22,686 bases of DNA from Pigoraptor vietnamica. Lineage: Eukaryota; Opisthokonta; Filasterea. A model generated the notes under the pieces. The model made no database searches, was not told the DNA's origin, and saw only the letters and a program-made list of their open reading frames with translations. The stretch spans positions 1-22,686 of the forward strand of contig CALSCQ010001102.1 of assembly GCA_943704525.1 (NCBI GenBank), given 5' to 3'. Positions 1-10,931 of the stretch are shown here, one piece after another. Every line of letters starts with the position of its first letter. Position 1 is the first letter of the stretch. The position numbers were made by a program, and so were the translations under genes.

Positions 1-55
1 CCGGTTCATTTTTGTTCCACTCACTAGCGATCGCCCCTCGTTTTCGCGCGCACAG

Positions 56-2053
56 ACGCCATCCACGAGCAAGGCCAAGTACCGCCCAAGCGCATGAGCG
101 ATTCGTACCTCGAAATGGAGCTCCCCTTTGCGACCGACCAGCACCTGCGCGACGACTACATCAACGTGTTCGGCGGTCTCCGTTTCGGCAAGCTCCTCGA
201 GGACTTGGACGCGTTCGCGGGGAGCATCGCGTACAGGCACTGCGACGACGGGAAGTCGACGACGCGCCCCCTTTTCATCGTGACGGCGTCGGTGGACCGA
301 ATTGACCTCTTGCGGCCCCTGCGGAGCGACCTGAACATCAAGACGACGGGCAGCGTCACGTGGGTCGGGAAGAGCTCGATGGAGGTGAGGCGAAGAATGA
401 CGCTATGCATCTGGATGCTCCTCTCCAGTCTCGTCAGACAGCACGCGCCCACACGAACCACCACACGCATGTATTCTCAGGCGGCGTACAGACTGTGTTG
501 AAGCGATTCTACTTACCCGCTGGTACGTAGATTGCCTTGATCTGACGCCGTCCTGTTCTCCGCCGCCCTCTCACGTGACTTGCAGGTGACGATGCGCATG
601 ACGGCGACGGACCCGACGACGGGCGCCGCAGAACCCCTTCTCATCGCGCGATTCACGATGGTGGCCCGCAATTCGTCCAACGCGGGGCCGGCGACCGTTC
701 CCGCGCTCCTCCTTGAAACGGACACCGAGAGGGAGGTCTTTGCCATGGGCGCAGGTGCGTGGGAGTTGAAGAGTGGAAAGCGCGCTCTGTGCGTTTGTGA
801 TGGTCAACGTTGAGGGCTGACCCGCGCCGTCTCTTTGCTGCGTGGTTGTGTGGTTTCCTGTGGCTCACTTTGCCTCGTGTGCCGCGGGTTCGAATCGCTG
901 ATGCTTTTTCTTTCTTTCTTCTACATTGTCCGTGCGCCTGTGCAGAAGAAAGGCAGCGGCGCAAGGCAGCGGCGGACCTCGACCTGTCACGCGAGGCGCC
1001 GACAGTGGACGAGCGTCTCATCATCCATTCGCTGTACCTCGAAGAGATGCACGCGCGTGAGAAGGGCGCGCCCGCACCGAACACAAAGTATATGCGGGAG
1101 ACGGGGATGCGTGCGACGCGCCTGTGCCAGCCGCAGGTTCGTCGCAGTGTTTGCTGCGATGAGTATGTTTGCGCTGTTGTCGGCGTAACGATGGCTCGGT
1201 TGTCGCTGAAATTTGCGTCCCTGGACGTGTTTCCCAGTGGTAATGTAACGCATTCGTTCTCGCAGGACCGCAACATTCACAACAAGATATTCGGCGGCTT
1301 CCTCATGCGCGAGGGCTACGAGCTCGCGTGGTCTACGGCCGCCGTCTTTTGCAAGGTGCGCTCGGCGTCGGAGCTGCGCACTCTCTGGTCGCAGCGCAAT
1401 TGTGTGCCACGCGCACGCTCGTCTTTCTTTATAGTTCACCCGCCTGGGTGTTCCTTTCGTGTCGTTTGAATGCCTGTCGGTGCTTGACGCGGACGCGACC
1501 CACGCAGGCGTACCCCAAGGTACTTGCGATGGACGACGTCTCGTTTCGACTTCCCGTCGAAATCGGCTCCATTCTCGAGTTCTCGAGCGAGGTCGTTTTT
1601 TCGGAGGGACCGCCGCACAAGTCGTTTCAAGTGTCGGTGAGTCACTGTCTTTGCAGGACGTTTCGTTTGTGCCGCTTTTTATGTGCTTTTTCGGCGGCAA
1701 AAAAGCTGCTAGAATGAGATGGCGGCACCGTCATCCATATGGCTAGGCTTGGACGATAGGTGCTTTGACGCCAATGCGCGCTCACGCACCACGCACACTC
1801 TCCCTGCAAGGTCACTGCCAACTTCATCAACCCGAAGACTGGCATCCGACAGACGTCCAACGTGTTCAACTTTGCCTTCCTCTGCCACGAGCTCGACGTC
1901 CCGCGTGTCGTCCCGGAGACATACGGCGAGGCGATGCGTTACCTGGGGGGTCGGCGTCGCTACACCCGGGGGAAGGAGGTCGCAGAGAACATGCACCGCC
2001 TGCTTGTGAATCCCGAACAGCTGGGACAGATTGGCCAGAGCGCGCCAAACTGA
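56..2053 (+). CDS. ACOT9-like acyl-CoA thioesterase (5' partial)
   Basis: Hydrolyses acyl-CoA esters to free fatty acid and CoA; animal ACOT9 is mitochondrial. Six exons are visible: 56-384, 586-754, 946-1136, 1266-1355, 1508-1636 and 1811-2053, all with GT-AG introns of 129-201 nt and matching phases. The first acceptor is the CAG at 53-55, so the start codon and any targeting peptide lie left of the window; the ATG at 94 is internal, because the residues before it (PPKRMSDSY) match the ACOT9 family. There are two hot-dog domains: the first contains FGKLLEDLDAFAG, IVTASVDRIDLL and VTWVGKSSMEV, and the second contains RNIHNKIFGGFLMREGYELAW, followed by SNVFNFAF and ETYGEAMRYLGGRRRY. About 383 residues are present, close to the mature length of animal ACOT9. 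The stop is TGA at 2051. Family assignment is by recognised motifs; substrate preference is unknown. Confidence 0.9.
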
Positions 2054-3396
2054 GAGAAGTCGCGCGTTCGTGTGTTTTTTGAGTGTGCCGGTTCTTGGCG
2101 CGTGTGCTTGTGGAGGGACGAAGCTGTTGTTGGCAATGTCCAGTGGCTGCGGGAATTGAAGCCTCTGCATCAAATCTCAGTGAGAATACTGTGCGTGAAT
2201 AATATCGGCCGAGGAGACTGAGACGTGGACGGCACGGCTGCCGTTGTACGGAGACGTCCCTGTCTCACGCCCGGCCGAAATCACCGAGGCCTGCACCGGC
2301 ACGGTGGTTTTGATTGGCTGCACACACTTAGTCCGTGACAGCCCGCTGTTTGCACCAGACCGACGACGCACCGGCTGCAATTTATTCTGTGAGCACATCA
2401 TACGTCGGTACGGCCCGGCCTACAGATTAACTGAGTCTCATGGCACTCGGCGCCCGAGGCGTCTCTCCGGCCTGAGATCTGTCGTCAGTCACCGAACAAC
2501 TTGCCATGGGCTTTCAGCAGCGACTATTGCCCGGCTCTGCCCAGCGGCTCTGGACCGCCCGATGTAATTAACCGACTCAGGCCGCAGTCTCAGCTGGCGC
2601 CGGCGCCGGGCCGTCCCCCGATCGGCCGGCAGTCCGGTTTGCCGCGGCCGCGGCCGAGCCCGTTGTGAATTGGCCCTGATCAACGCGCCACAATGCACGA
2701 CTGCTACCAGGTCCTGAGATTCTTATAAACGGACGGCGTACAGCTGGCCCCGGCCATTGTCGGTGCAGCCTGAGCCGGCAGGCGTGCAGGTGCTATGCAG
2801 TGAGCACGTGACTGCTGTGGCCAAAATTCGCCTTATTTCGTGAAAGTTCACACCAAGGCGTGACACAGTCCGACAAGGCTTAATTGAAACACAGTAAATT
2901 GGAAAATGGACAATCTTGACCAAAATTGGAGGACAATTGAAATTCGCACACCCACCCCCGACACCAGAACTCTTTTGTATGGACAATGTATGGGAAATTG
3001 CCTTAACATAGTTAATTCATATAAACTCGTTGTGTATGGACAATGTATGGGACGGCTTATTCACAGCCAACGCCCTTGGCAGACTCACCAAAAAAAAAAA
3101 TAAATTTGTTAACGTATGGATAAGGTACGGAAACCGCGATCGTGAAATAAATACCCTGAACCCAACATCAAACCCGAGTGCGCGCCACTGCCTTCAGTTC
3201 GGTCTCTTCGACGAATACAAATATCCAACACGCAGGATGCGACTAGGGCGAACGACTCTGAGTGACGCTCATAGTGGCTCTCAAGCCGAGGGCGTTCCGC
3301 TGAACTGTGAGACTGAGAGAGACTGAGACGGACTGGAGAACCGAACGGCTGCTGAAAACCATATTCGTCGGTGCATCCACCAACTGAACGCGCACC
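2054..3396. other. Gene-poor interval between thioesterase and receptor kinase
   Basis: Only short open frames (under about 110 codons) without recognisable similarity occur on either strand. The left half (about 2200-2760) is GC- and CpG-rich with palindromic GGCGCC and CCGCGG clusters near 2600-2650. From about 2810 to 3180 the composition changes to AT-rich, with an 11-nt A run at 3090-3100 and repeated TATGGACAAT-type motifs. The last 200 bases before 3397 return to normal GC and probably hold the receptor kinase promoter and 5' leader; no clear TATA box at a convincing distance was seen. A small undetected gene or a decayed repeat cannot be excluded. Confidence 0.5.
2976..3130. repeat. 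Short direct repeats in AT-rich island
   Basis: TGTATGGACAATGTATGGGA occurs exactly at 2976-2995 and again at 3033-3052, 57 bases apart. A degenerate third copy (GTATGGATAAGGTACGG) lies at 3114-3130, and related GGACAAT words occur at about 2905-2937. Each copy itself contains GTATGG twice. They could be binding sites, a decayed tandem repeat or part of an unrecognised element. Confidence 0.6.
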
Positions 3397-6300
3397 ATGG
3401 CCTCGTGGCCTTTCGCTGTGCTTTTCGCCCTCTGCGTACTTCTCGCGTGCGCGCGGGATGCGCGTTGCGCCGGCGACGACGTTGCCAGTTTGCCCGCAAA
3501 AAACGCTTTTGTGAACGATCGCCCCAGTGACACGCCGTCGGGCACACCCGACCAGCGCCGAATCCCTCGTGTGATCGAGCAACTCGCTGAGGCGACACAA
3601 CGCCGCGCTTCGCTTCGCCGCACCCGCGACGTACAAGACGACCCATCTGGGACGGGAGTCAGCGTTCTAGAAGAGATCGCGCGCTGGACGCGTGACAAGG
3701 GATCCACGCTCATCTTCGGCGCAGATGGCCGAAACGTGTCGTGGGCACCCGACTCGACGTCATCGGACTTGTCGCCGTGGACGGCGCCACTCCGGGACGG
3801 CGACTACCTCCGCGTCGATTTGGCGAATCTCACGGTCGCGTGCAACGCGTTTGTGCCTCTGCGCGTGGTTGGGGGACACCTGGAGATTGTCAATGCGTTC
3901 TTTGATGGGTGCGACGCGATCCCCGCCCTCATTGCGAGTTTTGGGAGCACTGGCGCGCTGCCAGAGGCCGAGGCGGTGACGCTGTTTACAGTGGACGGCA
4001 CGAGCGATGCGACGAAGCTCTCCCTTGTCAACATGCACTTTGCCAACTTTCGAGGTCGCGTCGGCCGCGCGCTGCAAGCGAGCGTTATCTCAGCGGCGAA
4101 TGTGTGGGTGTTTGCCGCGAATGACGACCCGTCGCTCGGGCTATCACTGTCGTTCGGTGCGCTGTTCTCCGTCACCGGAACGGCTTTGCTCCGCGTGGAC
4201 TTGTTCGTTGCCGTTGGTGTCATTTCGACGCCACTGCCGCCGTTCCTTTTCACCGGCGACCCCGTCGAATGGGGCTGTGCGGTGCTCTACGCCGACGCTG
4301 CGGCCTCCGCGCAACTCTCGAATGCTTTCCTGTCGCCCGCCCTCCCTCTCCTCCAACCGTTGTGCTCCACGCGCGACAGCGCTCGTGTGAATGCGACTAC
4401 GATTAATGGCGTTCATTGGCAACATATTCGGCCCCGCCTCGTCCAATGTCGGGCCCGCGCCCCCGACTGTTGCGTGGGAGGTAGCTGGAGCCGACGCAGC
4501 GGTAACCATCGAGACGTATAACGCAGAATATCTCAATGTCGCCTCGCTCTTTTTCGCCACGGGGGGCGCCCACATCACCCTTGGGGACGGAACTGTCGCC
4601 GCTTCTTTCACCGGCTCGGTTGTGGTCGCCGAGGAGGCCACCGTGACGGTGTCGCTCCTTTTGCTGGAGACGAAGGCGAGTGGCCAAGCGCCCTCTGGCA
4701 GCATGTGCGCGTTTCAAGCGCTGCCGAGCACTCGCTCTCCCGGGACTGTGTTCGCGATGGATCGAGTGACGACGTCGCTTGCGAGTGACAGCGTTATGTT
4801 TTGGTGCGGCAACTCGCCGGACGCTGTGCCGTTTCTTCCCACGTACAATTCACAGTTGCACGCCCGGAACATGACCTTTTCTTCGCCCGCCGCCGTTCTC
4901 GTCAACGCGACGGGTCCGACGATCGTGACGCTCGACGGCGTCGAAATTGACTACGGCGTTCCCGAGGACACTTTTCCGGATGCGCCTTTCGAGGGTGCGC
5001 CGGCTGCCCTCATTCTGATCGAGTCGCCGGTATTTGTGACACTTTCGCGCGTGCGACAAATCGGAGGCAATCGGCTCGTTTTTCAACTCCTTCAAGATCT
5101 CGTATCGATTTCGTTGCCAGACTGGCCACCTCTCATCATATCTGACAGCGCGGTGATGAGCGCGTGCGGTTTTCTCGACGTCGCCAGGAATGTCGTGCTC
5201 GATGGAGTGCGGCTCTCGCGCATGTCCTTCGACGCGCAGGCTGCAGTACTCCGGACAGTTGGTCTCGACATGACGAATGTGACTGTGGACGGCGTCCGCC
5301 CCGCATGGTCAGACCTGCGACGCGCCAATGCCGACAAGGAGTCCGGCGGCCTCATCAATGTGGGCACCTGTTTTGCGTATGTGGTTGGGGATGTGACGGC
5401 GTCAAACTCGACATTCCATGATATTACGGGGCTGTGGTTCGGCGCGGTCCTCGTGAGTATCGCTGGCGTAGGAGATGCGTCTTTCACTGATTGCGCGTTG
5501 AGCAACATCGAGGTCGTCGCGCCGGACGATCTCGACTCGCCCTGGGTTGTGCTGTTCGCCGGCGCAAATATGCCGGCCGATCAGATACCGTCCTTCGTTC
5601 GGTTTCCGTCTGCGGGCGCCGCAATCATGCTTAGTACGCTTTACGGTTACCCAATGCATGGGTTCCTTCGCCTGACGCGCGTCCGCATGAGCGATGTGCG
5701 AGGCGCCGACGTCGGGGGTGCTGTCGCTGCCTTTTCGGGACCCCAGGGTTTCCCGGACGATGTACATGGCGGTCGAACTGTCATTGTCACATCCAACATC
5801 ACCGTGGCCGTCACAAACTGCAGCTTCACGCGGACGAGCGCATTGAAGACAGGCGGGCTCGTCTTTGCGCTGAGTCACGTCGATGTTATCGCGTCGAACA
5901 CGGACGTGAACGACGTGCCGAGTGCCTTTCACCTTGGCGACGCGACATCGCGGCTGAATGCGACCGGCCTGCGCGCGATGGGCTCCGGCGAGGGCCTGTC
6001 ACTGGCACTGATCGTGGCGGAGCGGAGCAGCCACGCGCGCCTCGTCGAGTCTCATATTTCGGGGACCTACTTTATTAGCTTGCTTGACTCTGCGACTTTG
6101 GATATGTCGGGCGTGATTGCGGAGGGTCTGAGCGGCGATTGGACCGGTGCTGGGCTTGTGCGGGCGTCGGGGACGACGAACGCTTCCCTTTCCGGCGTCT
6201 CTTTGTCCAACAGCGTCGTGAGGCTGTGGACCGGAACGGACAGCGCCATACTTCACGTGTCCGATGTTAGCATCACCAACGTCACGCGTCGCGACTGTTG

Positions 6301-9300
6301 TGGCGTCTTGGTGGCGAACAATGCGAGCACGGTTGCCGTGCACGGCAGCATTCGCGTTTCGCGCGTGATTGCGAGCGGCTCCGGAGGATTGCTCTTTGCC
6401 AAAGACAGCGCGACTGCGTACGGCCACGGCACTCTCTCGATCGACGGGGTGAGCGTTGGGGGGTACGGCGGCGTTTTCTACTTGGAGGGCGGCGCATCGC
6501 TGCAATTGGACGTGAGTCTCTCTGCGACGGACGTTCACGCCGGCCAGGGAGGCGTTTTGGCCGCTGCGGGACAGTCGTACATGTGGCTGCGATCCGCGAA
6601 TGTCACGAACTCGAGCAGCACTGGAAACGGGGGAGTTGTTTATGTCACAGATTACGCGCACGCCCTCGTCGACAGTGTGACAGCTTCGCACACGCGCGCG
6701 CAACAGAGCGGCGGGCTAGCCTACGCCGACAGGGACGCCGGTGTCGAACTGCCCGCCGTTGTATCCTCTCACTCGACAGCCGAAACGCTTGATGGTGGTG
6801 TCGTGTCTGTGAAGAGCGCTCTTCCACTCTCGAAGCTTGGCTCGATAACGGCGTTCAATGCGAGGGCGGCTCGGAACGGCGGTGTTCTCGATTTGCAGAC
6901 CAACCTTGACGCGCGTTTTAGTCTTGAGGGGGTGATGATCGACGGTGCGATCGCGGGCAGGGGCGCGGTCATCTCGGTGGTGGGGCCGGTCACCCTCAGC
7001 CTCGTCAACGCGACAATATCGAACGTGCATGCAACCGGTGCCGGCGGGGTCCTCTTCGCCGGTCAGTTGGTGAACGCGTTGCTCTTGGGCGTGAATGCCT
7101 CGCGCACGACCGCATTTCGAGGGGGGGTGATTGCGTTGACTGACAATGCTATCGCTCGCGTCGATGCATCTACGTTTCGACAAGCGCACGCGACGTGGAT
7201 CGGCGGCTTTGCGGCCGTCAACGCCGAGAGCGCCTTGCATGTGTCCAGCTCGATGGTCTCTGGCGCTGTTGCGGAGAAGGGGGGTGTCGTCTACGCAACT
7301 GACGACTCGTCCGTCGAAATTGTTTCGACCACGGTCGCTGATGGACGTTCCTCTGTCGGGTCGGTTGCAGTTGTCGAAGGAAGAGCCACTCTGCGTCTCG
7401 AGAATGTGAATGTCAGCACGGCCGTCGCCGACGTCGCGGGCGGGGCACTTGCGCTGTCCGGGTCGGGAGCGGCAACGGTCCTTGCCTCAACGTTCGCTCA
7501 CGTGAGCACGGTCGGCGCGGGCGGCGTGGCATATATGGACAGCGAAGCAACGTTACGTGCCAACGGCGTGAGAGTTATGAATGCGACTGGCGGCCAAGGG
7601 GGAATTGTCGCAGCGCAGGCAACGTCCACTGCCGTGTTCGAAAACTGTCACGTGGAGAAGGCCACCTCGGCTGACGAAGGCGGATGCTTCTACGCCACCG
7701 GCGGCGCCATGGTCACTATCTCTGGAGGGCGTTATTCTCACTGTGGCGCGGGCACTACAGTGGGTGTGTCGGGCGCGGGCGGTTTCGCTTTCGCCGGCGG
7801 CAAATCGAACCTGACGCTGTCGTCGCCGGTGACGGTCGACTCCCTTCGGCCGTACTCGGTACGTGCATCTACTCGGAGGCGATTCTCGACACTGCGACGC
7901 TCGCCAATCTGCGGCTTATCGGCAACACGACAGTCGCGCCCGGCGTGTCTGGACTACAAGGGTGGTCGGCCGGCGGGGATTGGTCATCCGCACCGCGCAG
8001 CGTGGTGGCGGACACGTTGCCGCTCACGGTCGTCCAGTCGGGCGACATCATTCCCACGTTTGTCGTGCGCCTCCTTGACGCGTATGGCGCTCCCGTGTCG
8101 TCGGGCACCACGCGCCAGGTCTCCATTCGCCTGACGGTTGCAAACAACACGGCGACGCTGCGTGGCGACCTCGAGCGGAACTTTGGAACGGCGTCGAGCG
8201 TCACGTTCTCCGGCGTGCGCATCTACACTGGCGTAACTTCTGTGCGGCATCAAATCGTCGCCGAGTCGACCAATCCGTTTGTATACGGCGCACGCGACAC
8301 CCCCGACAACCAAGCAGTGCTATCGAGCATGCGCTTCAACGTGACGGTCACGGACTGCTTGCCGGGATATGAGGGCTCGCTCACATCCGATGGTCTGCCG
8401 TAGTGCGTGCCACGCACAGGCGCCAGTGGCGGCTCGAACACGACCGCGATCGCCGTCGGGAGCGCCGTGTCCGGGGGCATTGTGCTTGCCGCCCTCGCCA
8501 TCGGCTTGGGCTTGTGGCGGCGGTCGGTCGTCCGCCTGCAGCAGAGCAAGGCGACGCACCAGGAGTTTCTCGAGAAGCACGTGGCCAAGAGCGACACGCT
8601 CGCGGGAATCGAGCTGTCGCGCGAGTCTGTCGAGATGCTAGAGCGCCTCGGCGACGGCGAGTTTGGCGTCGTGTACCGCGCACGCGTCGTGCTGGCGGAC
8701 GGGCGGCCGCGCGTGTGCGCCGCCAAGACGATGAAGCCCGGCGCGACGTACGAAGCTCGATGCGATTTCGTGTCGGAGGGCACCGTGATGCACGGACTGA
8801 AGCATCCTCACGTCGTGTCGCTCGTCGGGGTGCTTCTCCGCGAGGAGCCGATGGTGATCGTGCTCGAGTACGTTCCCTACGGCAGCCTGCTGTCGTTTGT
8901 GCAGGAGATCCCGGCTGCGCACCGCGTGGCGGGATCGGCGCCGCTGCGGATGCTCGAGACGTTTTGCCACCACATTGCGCTCGGGATGGCTTATCTCACG
9001 ACCGTCGGCGTCGTTCACAGGTGATTGTTTATCGCGCGCATTTATCAATCGGCTCGATCACCGTGTGACTGTGCAGTGGGTCGTTGTATGTTTGTGTCTC
9101 GCGACCAACAATCCGTCGGTTAATTTGGTGTTGTAAATTCATCGGATTGTTACTTCACGGTGAACGTCATGCCGGCCACTTGCAAAGTGAGTCCTGACGC
9201 GTGTGGGCCGATTATCTGTCCTTCCCTCTCGACGCAGAGACCTCGCCGCGCGCAACTGCATGGTTGGCCAGGATGCCTTCGGAGAGTACCTCGTGAAAGT

Positions 9301-10353
9301 GAGTGCGCGGCTCATGGCAGCCGTGTCGGTGCCGTGTCGGCAATGTGGCAACTGAACGGAATGCGTGCACTGAGATCGCCGCGCATTCAGTTTGTTCGAT
9401 ATATATTGCCATTGCTGTACACCTCCCAACACGCGGCACATGCTTCGCGCGCGCACACGCAGGTGGCTGACTTTGGGCTCTCGGGCCTCACTGCGGCCGG
9501 CAAAGACTACTATCGAAAGGGACGCGCGCGAGAGAAGCTGCCGATCAAGTGGATCGCCCCGGAGGCCATTGCGGAGCGGCGCTTTACGCACGCGAGTGAC
9601 GTGTGGGCGTACGGCGTGACTGCTTGGTGAGTGCGATCCGGTCCTGTTGCATGGCAGACGTCTGACGGCCGACATGTCTGTCGAAGCCAGTCGGGCGCCG
9701 GCCGGGGCTCAGCCGTTGATCAGAAGCAGACGCCTTTCTAGTTTTTATTTTCCTGTTTCGTTTCCTACTCAGTGCAGGTGACCGTGGCATGTGCTGCCGT
9801 TCTCTGTTAATGGCGACTGTCAAGCCCCTTTTGCATGGGTTGCACTGACGGAAGCGGCCTTCAACCGCCCGCTATTCGACAACTTCATCCGGCCGTGATC
9901 TGATTCCCATGCAAATTAACTGGCATTTCGTGTGACAGGGAGACCTTCTCGTTCGGCGAAACCCCTTACCCCGGCATCACCGGCGCTGCCATCGTCGCGC
10001 ACGTGAGGGAAGGAGGCCGTCTTCAGCGCCCGCCGCTCTGCTCGCAGGCGTTTTTCAGCGCTGTCGTCGAGCCGTGCTGGCACGAGTCGCCCAGCGACCG
10101 CCCCACCTTCCAAGCCATGGTCGACGAGCTGATTCCGAGCGTGGCGCACGATCAACTGCGCCCATCGGCCCATGCTGACGCTGGCATGCTTGCCCCCGCC
10201 CGCGCGGGACAGTACGATAACCCTACCGGCAAGGCTTCCGGCGAGAGACGGCCCAGCCGCTTACCAGTCGTTGAGCTTGGCGTTGATGGCTACGTCAATC
10301 TGCACGGCCTTATGCTCGAGGACCTTCAGAACCCCTACATGACGTGCGTCTAG
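3397..10353 (+). CDS. Receptor tyrosine kinase with beta-helix (Pmp/POMP-like) ectodomain
   Basis: Single-pass receptor predicted to phosphorylate tyrosines in the cytoplasm after an extracellular cue. The start ATG at 3397 gives a signal peptide ([18 protein letters not shown]). The ectodomain to about 8440 is built of roughly 20-25-residue turns with GGV/GGL-hydrophobic motifs and many N-x-S/T sites, typical of a pectin-lyase-like beta-helix. The membrane helix is at about 8443-8517, followed by RR. The kinase shows LGDGEFGVV (8647), CAAK lysine (8725), [12 protein letters not shown] (9469), DYYRKG (9505), [10 protein letters not shown] and DVWAYGV. Secure exons after the first are 9238-9298, 9463-9626 and 9939-10353, with a TAG stop. 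The first block, 3397-9020, changes frame within 4391-4519 and near 7860, and has an in-frame TAG at 8401. Short introns, sequence errors or inactivation could each explain this. About 2,080 residues if continuous. Ligand unknown. Confidence 0.85.
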
Positions 10354-10580
10354 CATTCGCGTTTCAAGAGTGTCGTGCGTTCCGCGCTGGCTCGTCTGTA
10401 CAATAAGGAGCCAAGGCCTGACGGAGCCGTCTCAGTCATATACCGATTCATCAGTCGATAAAAATGGGAAACAATCACAAACTTCCAAATTTTGTAGCGC
10501 CTTAAATGGGCCCGACTGGCCCCTCCTTAGATTGACACGTGCACGTCGCATCTCTCCACGCAACCATTCACATTGCACAA
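10354..10580. other. Spacer between receptor kinase and F-box gene
   Basis: This 227-base spacer lies between two genes on the same strand, so it should hold the 3' end of the kinase mRNA and the promoter of the F-box gene. It is locally AT-rich around 10440-10500, with CAATAA and GATAAAAAT words that might serve as polyadenylation signals. The kinase frame would stay open for 35 codons past its TAG stop, which is probably chance. Confidence 0.4.
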
Positions 10581-10854
10581 ATGAGCGCGGACGCAAGCAC
10601 TGCCGTGGACGGCCCTGTCCACGAGGGCTTTCCCCTCCCGAACGAAGTGGTCGATGTCATCCTCTCGAATGAGGTGAGTGGATCATGTTATGCAGCCCGC
10701 TCTGATTGGTCAACCGCTCCTCAGTTAATGGACGTGTTGTCCAGGTGTTGTCTCAGGCGCGCGCGCGCGCGCGTGTGTGTATGTATCTGCGTGCGTGCGT
10801 GCGTGCGTGGTGCGTGCGTGCATGCGTGCGTGCGTGCGTGTGTGTGTGTGTGTG

Positions 10855-10931
<77 letters not shown>

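Noticed and set aside
875-910. GGGTTCGAATC followed by a T run, resembling a tRNA B box and pol III terminator
   Set aside because: The flanking bases do not form a T-arm stem or acceptor stem, no A box fits at the right distance, and the site lies in a thioesterase intron.
2489-2986. Small minus-strand open frames (69 and 87 codons) in the long intergenic region
   Set aside because: No conserved motif or plausible promoter; composition follows the local GC or AT background.
5402-5932. Minus-strand open frames of 138-234 codons across the receptor ectodomain (about 5100-7240)
   Set aside because: Antisense shadows with no recognisable domain and no splice or start context.
8401-8403. Reassignment of TAG to an amino acid in this organism
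   Set aside because: TAG is also the terminal stop of the receptor kinase and the Sel1 gene, so two internal TAGs (8401, 11205) are better explained by splicing, sequence error or damage.
8403-9068. Arg-rich 221-codon open frame over the kinase domain
   Set aside because: Shadow frame; the overlapping frame carries all kinase motifs.
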